In this document: in pieces, positions 1 through 10,986 of the stretch
How the letters are laid out: each line of letters opens with the position of its first letter
How positions within the stretch are numbered: the stretch's first letter is position 1
Source: Paracoccaceae bacterium
GTDB taxonomy: Bacteria > Pseudomonadota > Alphaproteobacteria > Rhodobacterales > Rhodobacteraceae
Assembly (NCBI GenBank): GCA_025458385.1
Contig: JALOSO010000001.1
Location: 1-40,853, forward strand
DNA length: 40,853 nt
Direction of reading: 5' to 3'
Made by a program: the position numbers and the translations under genes
The notes under the pieces: generated by a model
Databases searched by the model: none
Seen by the model: only the letters and a program-made list of their open reading frames with translations
Told to the model about the DNA's origin: nothing

Positions 1-2
1 CC

Positions 3-3554
<3,552 letters not shown>

Positions 3555-3562
3555 CCGTTGGA

Positions 3563-4570
3563 TCAGCGGCCCGGTGCCGGTGCGGCGGTGCTGCTGCGGA
3601 TGACAAGTTCGACCGGCAGGATCGTGTCTTCGGCCCCGGGCTGGCCCGCCAGAACCGCAAGAAGGCGTTGCGCTGCGACGCGCCCAAGGGCGGCATGGGG
3701 TTGGCGGATCGTGGTCAGCGCCGGCGTGATATGGGCAATCAGCTCGATGTCGTCAAAGCCGACCACCGATACGTCTTGCGGCACCCGAATGCCGTGGCGC
3801 TGCACCGCGCCGATAAAGCCGCACGCCATGGCATCCGAGGCAAAGGTCAGCGCGGTCGGGCGGTGATCGGCAGGCTGCGCAAGCCAGAGTGCTGCCGCCC
3901 GCTGCCCGGCTTCGAGAGAAAAATCGCCGTCATGGATCGCGGTTTGTGGAAACGGCAACCCACGGGCGGCAAGTGCGGCGGCGGTTCCGGCCAGACGGGC
4001 TTGGGTCAGCACATTGCCCGCGGGCCCCGAGACATGGCCAATGCGGCGATGGCCCAGATCTGCCAGATGCGCCACGGCAAGCCCGGCGGCGGAGGCATTG
4101 TCGATCCGCACGCGCGGGGCGGCAAGGTCCGGCACCCATTCGCAGGCCTCTACCAGCGGGACCCGACCGCGCAAGGCCTCGGCCGGCAGACTGCCATCCA
4201 GCACGATCAGCCCATCCGCACGCGATGGTTCGGCATAATCCAAAAGCCGCTCCGCGCCCGAGGTCCGGGTATCGGCAATCAAAAGATTATATCCCGCTGG
4301 CCCAAGCACAGACGCGATACCGGAAAGAATCTTTGAAAAAAATGGGTTCGCCAGATCCGGCACCAGGGCCACGATCCCCCCGGTGCGCCGATGGCGCAGA
4401 TTGCGCGCGGCCATATTGGGCCGATACCCCGTCGCGGCGACGGCAGACTGGACTGCGGCACGGGTGTCGGCGCTGACCATGGCGGGGTTGGACAAGACGC
4501 GGCTGACCGTTGCGGTCGAAACACCCGCCAGTCTGGCCACGTCGCTGATCTTTGTCCGTATATGTCGCAT
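3563..4570 (-). CDS. LacI-family transcriptional repressor
   Basis: This 335-residue protein has the standard LacI layout. A helix-turn-helix lies at about residues 8-27 (ISDVARLAGVSTATVSRVL), followed by a hinge with the typical PNMAARNLR pattern at 51-58 and a periplasmic-binding-protein-like effector domain from about 64 to 330 (family motifs TFASDAMACG and SVVGFDDIE). It is divergent from the sugar ABC transporter at 4763-8225. Two LacI-type operators lie in the shared 192-bp gap, so it most likely represses that operon, and perhaps itself, until the imported sugar or a derivative binds. The exact inducer cannot be read from sequence. The start codon is the first ATG and gives a full-length HTH. 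Confidence in the family is high; the target is an inference from position and operators. Confidence 0.94.
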   Translation of the reverse strand: MRHIRTKISDVARLAGVSTATVSRVLSNPAMVSADTRAAVQSAVAATGYRPNMAARNLRHRRTGGIVALVPDLANPFFSKILSGIASVLGPAGYNLLIADTRTSGAERLLDYAEPSRADGLIVLDGSLPAEALRGRVPLVEACEWVPDLAAPRVRIDNASAAGLAVAHLADLGHRRIGHVSGPAGNVLTQARLAGTAAALAARGLPFPQTAIHDGDFSLEAGQRAAALWLAQPADHRPTALTFASDAMACGFIGAVQRHGIRVPQDVSVVGFDDIELIAHITPALTTIRQPHAALGRVAAQRLLAVLAGQPGAEDTILPVELVIRSSTAAPAPGR

Positions 4571-4629
4571 GACACCCCCTTACGCGGCAGGCTGGGCCAT
4601 CTCAATCCGCTATGCGCGCAAGAATGGTA

Positions 4630-4657
4630 TTGCAAACGATTTCATCCCAAGTCTAAT
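4630..4657 (+). promoter_or_regulatory. Sigma70-type promoter for the sugar ABC operon
   Basis: A -35-like TTGCAA (4630-4635) and a -10-like TCTAAT (4652-4657) are separated by 16 bp. Transcription would start near 4664. One LacI-type operator covers the -35 and the next sits at the expected start site, which fits direct repression. Matches to consensus are 4/6 and 5/6; no experimental data are available. Confidence 0.55.
4631..4644. promoter_or_regulatory. LacI-type operator O1
   Basis: TGCAAACGATTTCA is an imperfect palindrome around a central CG, with 5 of 7 half-site positions symmetric. It has the TGNAANCG form typical of LacI-family operators. It overlaps the proposed -35 element and lies 32 bp, about three helical turns, from the second operator. 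Confidence 0.6.
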
Positions 4658-4662
4658 GTCAA

Positions 4663-4676
4663 TGTAATCGATTTCA
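4663..4676. promoter_or_regulatory. LacI-type operator O2
   Basis: TGTAATCGATTTCA is a near-perfect palindrome around CG, with 6 of 7 half-site positions symmetric. It sits at the predicted transcription start of the sugar ABC operon. With O1 it would let the LacI protein encoded at 3563-4570 bind on one face of the helix at two sites. Confidence 0.65.
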
Positions 4677-4700
4677 GCCGCCAGTCTTTGGGAGGAGCCG

Positions 4701-4766
4701 ATGCGGATGATCCGGGGGAGCGCCCCCAACTCCGGCCTTGCGCCGGGGCGTTGTGACTTGCAATGA
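4701..4766 (+). CDS. Short leader ORF (21 codons) coupled to the sugar ABC ATPase gene
   Basis: A strong Shine-Dalgarno (GGGAGGAG, 4690-4697) precedes an ATG at 4701. The frame reads 21 codons and its TGA at 4764-4766 overlaps the ATPase start (4763-4765) as ATGA. The ATPase start has no good ribosome-binding site of its own, so the leader could deliver ribosomes by termination-reinitiation. Two small GC hairpins, arms GGGGG/CCCCC (4714-4727) and CCGG/CCGG (4732-4746), lie inside it and could mask the downstream start. The peptide begins MRMIRGSAPNSG and resembles nothing I recognise. It may be purely regulatory. It is seen in sequence, but translation is unproven. Confidence 0.45.
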   Translation: MRMIRGSAPNSGLAPGRCDLQ

Positions 4767-6259
4767 CGCCCTGTCTTTCCCTGTCAGACGTGCGCAAGGC
4801 CTTTGGGCCGATCGAAATTCTGCATGGCATCGATTTCGACCTGTATCCGGGCGAAGTGCATGCCCTGATCGGAGAGAATGGCGCAGGCAAATCGACACTG
4901 ATGAAAATTCTTGGCGGCTATCTGCGCCCGACCTCTGGCTCTGTGCAGCTGGACGGGGCACCTGTCAGCTTTCAAAGCGGGGCAGAGGCCGAGGCGCGGG
5001 GGATCGTGGTGATCCACCAGGAATTCAATCTGGCGCCCGATCTGACCGTGGCCGACAACATCTATCTGGGCCGCGAACTGGGCGGGCTGTTTCTGGACCA
5101 CAAGGCGATGCGGGAGGGCGCGCAGGCGCTTCTTGATCAACTCGACTGCCCGGTCAGCCCGGATGCCCGCATCCGCGATCTGCCGGTTTCCGACCGTCAG
5201 ATGGTCGAGATCGCCAAGGCGCTTGGCCGCAAGGCGCGCGTGCTGATCATGGACGAGCCGTCGGCGGTGCTGACCCAGCGCGAGGTGCAGGTTCTGTTTC
5301 GCATCATCGACAAGCTGCGCAGTGCCGGTGTCGCGCTGCTTTACACCTCGCACCGGCTGGAGGAGGTCAGCCATCTGGCCGATCGGATCACGGTTCTGCG
5401 CGACGGTGCCGTGGTGCGCCGCGCGATGCGCAACGAGTTGTCCGAAGATGGCATGGCAACCGCGATGGTGGGCCGCGATCTGGCCGATATCTTTCCGCCG
5501 CGCCGCACAGACTTCGGCCCTGTCGTGCTTGAGGTGCAGGATTTCGCCGTGCCGCCGCTGGTGCAAGGCGTAAGCCTTGCCCTGCGGCGCGGCGAAGTGC
5601 TGGGGATTTCGGGCCTTTTCGGCGCCGGGCGCACCGAACTGGCCGAAGGTCTCGTGGGCCTGCGCCCGCATCATGGCATCATCCGGCGCAACGGGGCGGC
5701 GGTTGCCGTGCGGTCCCTGTCAGATGCAGAGCGCCATGGCATCGCCTATCTGACCGAAGATCGCAAGGAACGCGGCCTGCTGCTGGACAAGTCGCTGCGC
5801 GAAAACCTTACACTGTCCACCCTGCGCCGCTTCGGGGCGCTGTTCCTGTCGCGCCCCGCGGAGGACGCGGCCCTGACCCAGGCGATCAGCGATTTCGACA
5901 TCCGCGCCCCGCGCCGCGACATCGCGGTGGGCAACCTGTCGGGCGGCAACCAGCAAAAGCTGCTTCTGGCCAAGACCATGCTGCCCGCCCCCGAAATCGT
6001 CATCATTGACGAACCGACGCGCGGCATCGACATCGGCACCAAAAGCCAGATCTACCACTTCATCGATCGACTGGCCCGGCAGGGCCTGAGCGTCATCGTC
6101 ATCTCCTCTGACATGCCCGAAATCCTTGGCCTGTCCGACCGGGTGCTTGTCATGCGGCAGGGCCGTGTTGCGGGCGTTCTGGACGGGACGGACATCAGCG
6201 AAACCGCTGTTGTGCGGCTGATCATGGGCACCAGTGAAAAGGCCGCACCCCATGTCTAA
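4763..6259 (+). CDS. Sugar ABC transporter ATP-binding protein (RbsA/MglA type)
   Basis: This 498-residue protein carries two ATPase halves, as in RbsA, MglA and XylG. It would sit on the cytoplasmic face and drive sugar import. The N-half has Walker A GENGAGKST at 37-45, the class-typical LPVSDRQMVEIAKAL region and Walker B VLIMDEPSAVL. The C-half has the degenerate P-loop GLFGAGRTEL, the signature LSGGNQQK and VIIDEPTRGID. Degeneracy in the second half is normal for this family. The start follows the leader ORF in an ATGA overlap and lacks a clear own ribosome-binding site. The stop overlaps the permease start by 8 bp. The sugar is unknown, since no kinase or isomerase accompanies the operon. 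Confidence 0.94.
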   Translation: MTPCLSLSDVRKAFGPIEILHGIDFDLYPGEVHALIGENGAGKSTLMKILGGYLRPTSGSVQLDGAPVSFQSGAEAEARGIVVIHQEFNLAPDLTVADNIYLGRELGGLFLDHKAMREGAQALLDQLDCPVSPDARIRDLPVSDRQMVEIAKALGRKARVLIMDEPSAVLTQREVQVLFRIIDKLRSAGVALLYTSHRLEEVSHLADRITVLRDGAVVRRAMRNELSEDGMATAMVGRDLADIFPPRRTDFGPVVLEVQDFAVPPLVQGVSLALRRGEVLGISGLFGAGRTELAEGLVGLRPHHGIIRRNGAAVAVRSLSDAERHGIAYLTEDRKERGLLLDKSLRENLTLSTLRRFGALFLSRPAEDAALTQAISDFDIRAPRRDIAVGNLSGGNQQKLLLAKTMLPAPEIVIIDEPTRGIDIGTKSQIYHFIDRLARQGLSVIVISSDMPEILGLSDRVLVMRQGRVAGVLDGTDISETAVVRLIMGTSEKAAPHV

Positions 6260-7223
6260 GATATCGCTGTCCGCCACAGGCCCGCTGGCCGCCCTTGTGC
6301 TGCTTGTGGTGCTTGGGGCGTTTCTGAATGACAACTTCCTGTCTGCCGGCAACATCACCAATGTGCTGGCACGATCCGCCTTTATCGGCATGATCGCGGT
6401 GGGGATGACCTTTGTCATCACCTCGGGCGGGCTTGACCTGTCCGTCGGTTCCATGGCCGCCTTCATCGCGGGGATGATGATCCTCGCGATGAACGCTTTG
6501 GTGCCGACGCTGGGCATCGGCATGCCACTGGTGCTTGCCGGGATGGCTGTCGCCCTTGTCGTCGGGCTGTTGGCGGGGGTCGGGAACGGGCTTTTGATCA
6601 CACGCGCCGGCATCGAACCCTTCATCGTGACGCTTGGCACCATGGGCATCTTCCGCAGCCTTGTGACCTGGATCGCCGATGGCGGCACCCTGAGCCTCGA
6701 TTTCGAGGCGCGGCAATTCTATCGCCCGGTCTATTACGACGGCCTGTTCGGCATCGCCTGGCCGATCATCGTCTTTGCCATCATCGCGGTGGCGGGCGAA
6801 ATCACCATGCGCCACACCCGCTTTGGCCGGTATTGCGAGGCGATCGGGTCGAATGACAAGGTGGCGCGCTATTCCGCGGTCAAGGTAGAGAGGGTGCAGC
6901 TGTGGACCTACATCGCCCTTGGCATGTTGGTCGGCCTTGCCACGATCCTTTACGTGCCCCGGCTTGGCTCTGCCTCAGGCTCGACCGGCCTGTTGTGGGA
7001 GCTGGAGGCCATCGCCGCCGTCATCATCGGCGGCACCGCGCTCAAGGGCGGCTATGGCCGGGTCTGGGGCACGGTGGTTGGTGTGCTGATCCTGAGCCTG
7101 ATCGACAATATCCTGAATCTTGCTGACCTCGTCTCGCCCTATCTGAACGGGGCGATCCAGGGGGTTATCATCGTGCTCGCGGTTGTGTTGCAACGCGGGA
7201 AATCATCCGCCGAAGGGCGGTAA
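6252..7223 (+). CDS. Sugar ABC transporter permease (RbsC type)
   Basis: This is the inner-membrane channel subunit for the sugar importer, 323 residues, matching the usual RbsC length of about 320. It is strongly hydrophobic throughout and contains the family motif GGLDLSVGS after the second membrane segment and the conserved late segment IIGGTALKGGYG. I chose ATG at 6252 over a GTG at 6234 because it gives the usual short N-terminus (MSKISLSATGPLAAL) before the first membrane helix. It overlaps the ATPase stop by 8 bp, indicating translational coupling. A stable intergenic hairpin separates it from the binding-protein gene. Confidence 0.93.
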   Translation: MSKISLSATGPLAALVLLVVLGAFLNDNFLSAGNITNVLARSAFIGMIAVGMTFVITSGGLDLSVGSMAAFIAGMMILAMNALVPTLGIGMPLVLAGMAVALVVGLLAGVGNGLLITRAGIEPFIVTLGTMGIFRSLVTWIADGGTLSLDFEARQFYRPVYYDGLFGIAWPIIVFAIIAVAGEITMRHTRFGRYCEAIGSNDKVARYSAVKVERVQLWTYIALGMLVGLATILYVPRLGSASGSTGLLWELEAIAAVIIGGTALKGGYGRVWGTVVGVLILSLIDNILNLADLVSPYLNGAIQGVIIVLAVVLQRGKSSAEGR

Positions 7224-7227
7224 CACT

Positions 7228-7248
7228 TCGCCGCCGGGAGGGCGGCGA
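7228..7248 (+). promoter_or_regulatory. Intergenic hairpin between permease and binding-protein genes
   Basis: An 8-bp perfect stem (TCGCCGCC / GGCGGCGA) with a GGGAG loop lies between the permease stop and the binding-protein ribosome-binding site (GGGAGGAA, about 7254-7261). No T-run follows, so it is unlikely to be a full terminator. Such structures often protect a downstream binding-protein message from 5' decay or partly uncouple the subunits, letting the binding protein exceed membrane subunits. The role here is inference. Confidence 0.6.
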
Positions 7249-7265
7249 TCAAGGGAGGAAAGACC

Positions 7266-8225
7266 ATGAAGCGCAGAGACCTTTTCGGAGCTACAGCCGC
7301 CCTGACGCTTGGCATCGGCCTTGCGACAGGCGCCATCGCGCAGGACCAGACCTATACCATAGGCGTTTCGATCCCCTCGGCGACGCATGGGTTCATGGGC
7401 GGGCTGAACTGGCATGCACAGCAGACCATCGAACGGCTGGAGGCAACCTATCCGCAGCTTGATTTCGTGCTGGCCACCGCGGGCGAGCCCGGCAAGCAGG
7501 TCGATGACCTTGAAGACATGCTTGCAACCCGCAACATCGATGCGCTTGTGGTGCTGCCCTTTGAATCGGAGCCGCTGACCGGGCCGGTCAAGGCCGTCAA
7601 GGATGCGGGCAAATGGGTCACGGTCGTGGACCGCGGCCTGTCGCAACCGGGCATCGAAGATCTGTATGTCGCGGGCGACAACACGGCGTTTGGCCGCGTG
7701 GCGGGCGAATACTTCCGGCAGAACCTGCCTTCGGGGGCCAAGATCGTGGTGCTGCGCGGCATCCCGACCACGTTGGACAACGAACGCGTCGATGCCTTCC
7801 AGGCCGCAATCGACGGGTCGGGGATCGAGATCGTGGACATGCAGCACGGCAACTGGAATCGCGACGACGCCTTTACCGTGATGCAGGATTTCCTGTCAAA
7901 GCATCAGCAGATCGATGCGGTCTGGGCAGCGGATGACGACATGGCGCTGGGTGTGATGGAGGCGATCGCACAGGCCGGTCGTGAGGATGAGATGTGGATC
8001 GTTGGCGGTGCGGGGATGAAAGAGATCATCAAGCGCATCATGGACGGGGACAAGCAGATCCCCGTCAACGTGACCTATCCGCCGGCACAGATTTCCACGG
8101 CCATCGAAATGACGGCGCTGCGCTTTGTCTCTGACACCCCGGTCTATGGCCGCTTCATCATCGGGTCCACCCTGGTGACGCAGGAAAATGCCGCGGCCTT
8201 CTACTTCCCCGACAGCCCGTTCTGA
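7266..8225 (+). CDS. Periplasmic sugar-binding protein (ribose/galactose type)
   Basis: This 319-residue protein has an N-terminal export signal (MKRRDLFGATAALTLG, probable cleavage after AIA near residue 25). The mature part starts with the family pattern YTIGVSIPSATHGF and has the two-lobe periplasmic-binding fold of ribose- and galactose-binding proteins (DALVVLPFE, TVVDRGL, VWAADDDMALGVMEAI). It should deliver the sugar to the RbsA/RbsC-like pair just upstream. The RR near the N-terminus is not in a canonical Tat context (RRDLF), so Sec export is the default. A GGGAGGA ribosome-binding site supports the ATG at 7266. The substrate is undetermined. Confidence 0.93.
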   Translation: MKRRDLFGATAALTLGIGLATGAIAQDQTYTIGVSIPSATHGFMGGLNWHAQQTIERLEATYPQLDFVLATAGEPGKQVDDLEDMLATRNIDALVVLPFESEPLTGPVKAVKDAGKWVTVVDRGLSQPGIEDLYVAGDNTAFGRVAGEYFRQNLPSGAKIVVLRGIPTTLDNERVDAFQAAIDGSGIEIVDMQHGNWNRDDAFTVMQDFLSKHQQIDAVWAADDDMALGVMEAIAQAGREDEMWIVGGAGMKEIIKRIMDGDKQIPVNVTYPPAQISTAIEMTALRFVSDTPVYGRFIIGSTLVTQENAAAFYFPDSPF

Positions 8226-8237
8226 CCCATCCCTTGC

Positions 8238-8262
8238 GTGCCGGACAGCACTTGTCCGGCAC
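8238..8262. terminator. Strong hairpin between convergent transcription units
   Basis: A 10-bp perfect inverted repeat (GTGCCGGACA / TGTCCGGCAC, 5-nt loop) lies between the binding-protein stop (8225) and the convergent kinase stop (8298). No T-run follows on either strand, so it would work as a Rho-assisted terminator or 3'-end stabiliser rather than a textbook intrinsic terminator. Confidence 0.6.
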
Positions 8263-8297
8263 CCCCCGACCGTGGCCCTGCCCTGTCTGGCGGCGTG

Positions 8298-10133
8298 TCA
8301 GGCCGGTTCGGCCACGGGCGGGCGGTTTATGATCTGTTGCAGAACATGGCGGAGTTTTTGCGGGTCCACCGGCTTTTGCACGACCGGAACGGTCTGAAAC
8401 TCTGCGGGCAGATGCTCGGGACCATAGCCCGAAACGAAACAGAACGGGATGCCGCGACGGGTCAGGATGGCCGCGACCCCGTCAACCTTTTCGCCCCCCA
8501 GATTGCCATCGAGAAGCGCCAGATCGATGGACTGCTGTTCGGCGGCGACCAAGGCGTCGCGCAGGGTTCGGGCCACCGCGACAACCTCGGCGCCCACATC
8601 CTCCAGCTCATAGCTCAGGTCAAGCGCGACCAGCGGCTCGTCCTCGATCAACAGGACCCGCCGCCCCAGCAACGCCTCGCCCACCAGCGTGGGCGCAAGT
8701 ACAGACGACGGCGCCTTGATCGTGCTGCGATCCGCTTCAACCCCGCGCAGAAGGCGAATGGTCCAGACCACACCTTCGGGGCGCCAATCGACCGTGACGG
8801 TGCCGTCCTCGCCACCCGCGCTGGTATCAATCAGGGTCAGGCCAAAACCACTGCGTGCGGGCGCGCGCACAGGCGGCCCCCCCAGCTCGCGCCATGTCAA
8901 GACCAGCCCCTCGCCTTCGGTTTGCCACGACAGGTGGATTTCGCCGCCGGGAACAGAGAGCGCGCCATATTTCTGCGCATTGGTGCCAAGCTCGTGCAAG
9001 GTCAGCGCAAGACGCAGCATGTTCTCTGGCGAAATCTGCACCTGCGGCCCTGAACGGCGCAGCCTGTCGCCATCCAGCGTGCCTGCCTTGATCTGATCGT
9101 TGATCAGATCGTTGAGCGGCGCGCTGGACCATGTCGCATCCGACAGAATCGAATGGGCCCGCGCCAAAGCCTGCAAACGGCCCGAAAAACTGGTGTTGAA
9201 ATCGGCCAGAGTCGCAGACTGGCGCAAGGTTTGCCGCGCAATCGCCTGCACATTGGCCAAGGTGTTCTTGATGCGATGGTTCAGTTCACCGATCAGAAGC
9301 GACCGCATCTCCTCGGCCCGGCGCTTTTCAGTCACGTCAAGAATTTGCAAGGTCAGGGATCGGTGCTGCCCCCCCGGTTCGCACAAGGACGAGCCGTAAA
9401 GCACACAGGCAATCTCGCGCCCGTCGCTGGACCGAGCGGTCACTTCCGTGGTGTAGCGGGGCGGCGCGTCGGACCCGATATCTGCGTCGATCCAGCCTTT
9501 CAGTTCGGCAACCGCCTCGGGTGGCAGCCAACCCGTCTGCACAAGCGGCTTGCCCAGCATCTCGCGCGGTTGAAATCCGAAAATCCGCGCGGCCCCCTGC
9601 GACCAGCTGCGCACCTGCAAACCGCAATCCAGTTCAACCACCCCAAGCGGCGAATTGTCGGCATGCGCCTTGAGCCGCGCCAAGGCCTGATCGCGATGCA
9701 GGGCAATGGTGCGCATTTCGTCGCGCTGGCGGGCCAGTTCACGGGCCTGCTGTCCAAGTTGAAAGAACACTTCACATTTGGATTTCAGGATGGCCGGATC
9801 GATCGGCTTGAAAATGAAATCGACGGCGCCCGCCTCATAGCCACGGAACCGCCGGGTTTCATCCATATCGGCAGCGGTGACAAAAATGATCGGCAGACGG
9901 CGCGTGCGCTCGGCACCGCGCATCAACTCGGCAAGCTCATAGCCATCGATTTCGGGCATCTGAACATCGAGCAGCGCCAAAGCATAGTCATGGACCAGCA
10001 TCAATTCCAGCGCTTCGCCGGCCGAGCGCGCCTTGTGCAACTCCAGCCCGTCGCGCCGCAGCAAGGCTTCGAGCGCGACAAGGTTTTCTTCTATGTCATC
10101 GACAAGAAGGAACCTGATCACTCTATCTGGCAT
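8298..10133 (-). CDS. Hybrid HWE-family histidine kinase (REC-PAS-HWE-REC)
   Basis: This is a 611-residue soluble signalling protein. A receiver domain covers about 6-120 with phospho-acceptor Asp56 (LLDVQMPEIDG). A helical linker and a PAS domain follow at about 158-270. The kinase core carries His286 in ELNHRIKNTLANVQA and the WRE motif (414-416) that defines HWE kinases. A C-terminal receiver spans about 492-603; Asp542 lies in LLDGNLGG. There are no membrane segments. The start MPDRVIRFLLVDD was chosen because it begins directly at the receiver and overlaps the cheR stop by 11 bp; a longer in-frame extension to 10283 lies wholly inside cheR and looks spurious. HWE kinases in alphaproteobacteria commonly feed stress phosphorelays. 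No DNA-binding output is present, so the partner is elsewhere. Confidence 0.92.
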   Translation of the reverse strand: MPDRVIRFLLVDDIEENLVALEALLRRDGLELHKARSAGEALELMLVHDYALALLDVQMPEIDGYELAELMRGAERTRRLPIIFVTAADMDETRRFRGYEAGAVDFIFKPIDPAILKSKCEVFFQLGQQARELARQRDEMRTIALHRDQALARLKAHADNSPLGVVELDCGLQVRSWSQGAARIFGFQPREMLGKPLVQTGWLPPEAVAELKGWIDADIGSDAPPRYTTEVTARSSDGREIACVLYGSSLCEPGGQHRSLTLQILDVTEKRRAEEMRSLLIGELNHRIKNTLANVQAIARQTLRQSATLADFNTSFSGRLQALARAHSILSDATWSSAPLNDLINDQIKAGTLDGDRLRRSGPQVQISPENMLRLALTLHELGTNAQKYGALSVPGGEIHLSWQTEGEGLVLTWRELGGPPVRAPARSGFGLTLIDTSAGGEDGTVTVDWRPEGVVWTIRLLRGVEADRSTIKAPSSVLAPTLVGEALLGRRVLLIEDEPLVALDLSYELEDVGAEVVAVARTLRDALVAAEQQSIDLALLDGNLGGEKVDGVAAILTRRGIPFCFVSGYGPEHLPAEFQTVPVVQKPVDPQKLRHVLQQIINRPPVAEPA

Positions 10134-10986
10134 CGGACATCTCCTGAATGGCATTGCGGCGCCAAATGCGCTGAGACTCGTCAAAACTTGAAAACATCGG
10201 GGAATAGGCCGAGAAGCGCAGGGTTTCATGCGCGCCAAGGCCCAGGAACCCGCCCCGGGCCAGGGACCCCGCGAACAGGCCAAGGGCCCGGTCTTGCAGC
10301 GTGTTGTCGAAATAGATCAACACGTTGCGACAGGATACAAGATGAACCTCGGAAAACACCTGATCCGACGCAAGGTTGTGTTCGGTGAACACCGTCTTGC
10401 TGCGCAACGTGCGGTCAAAGGCGGCACGGCCATAGGCGGCCGTGTAATAATCCGACAGCGAGGCGCGCCCGCCCGCCTTCTGATAGTTCTGCGAAAACGC
10501 GGCCATCCGGTCCAGATCGTAGATCCCCGCCTCGGCCTTGCGCAGGGCACGGCGGTTGATCTCGGTCGCATAGAACAGGGTGCGATCGAACAGCCCTTCT
10601 TCGCGAAACAGGATGGCCAGCGAATACAACTCCTCGCCATCGGCACAGCCGGCGACCCAGACCTTGAGCGACGGGAACGTGCTCAGATGGGGCAGAACCT
10701 CGCGGCGCAAGGCAAGGTAATAGCCGGGGTCACGAAACAGCTCGCTGACCTGCACCGTCATCGCATCGATGATCGTGGGCAGCACGTCCGGTTCATGCAG
10801 CAAGCGGCGCTGCAAATCGGACAAGGTGGCACAGTCCAGCCGCCCGCAGGCAAGCTCGGCCCGCCTTTGCAGCGAAGCGCGCGAATACGACCGGAAATCA
10901 TAATGATGGCGCCGATACAGCGCCTCCAGAAACAGGTCGAGTTCCACGTCGGAGGACGACGGAAGTGGCGCGGCGTCCCGTGTCAT
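10123..10986 (-). CDS. CheR-type protein-glutamate O-methyltransferase
   Basis: This 287-residue protein has the CheR layout: an all-helical N-terminal domain (about 12-85) and an AdoMet-binding methyltransferase domain. The motif I loop reads AGCADGEE at 112-119, where classical CheR has AGCSTGEE, and the late motif CRNVLIYF lies near 219-226. CheR enzymes methylate glutamates of chemoreceptors or related sensors using AdoMet. No chemoreceptor, cheB or cheA occurs in the window. The gene lies between two hybrid kinases, with an ATGA overlap upstream and an 11-bp overlap downstream. It probably modifies or tunes the adjacent sensor system rather than classical chemotaxis, as in CheB/CheR-associated kinase modules. 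Family call is firm; target unknown. Confidence 0.92.
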   Translation of the reverse strand: MTRDAAPLPSSSDVELDLFLEALYRRHHYDFRSYSRASLQRRAELACGRLDCATLSDLQRRLLHEPDVLPTIIDAMTVQVSELFRDPGYYLALRREVLPHLSTFPSLKVWVAGCADGEELYSLAILFREEGLFDRTLFYATEINRRALRKAEAGIYDLDRMAAFSQNYQKAGGRASLSDYYTAAYGRAAFDRTLRSKTVFTEHNLASDQVFSEVHLVSCRNVLIYFDNTLQDRALGLFAGSLARGGFLGLGAHETLRFSAYSPMFSSFDESQRIWRRNAIQEMSDAR

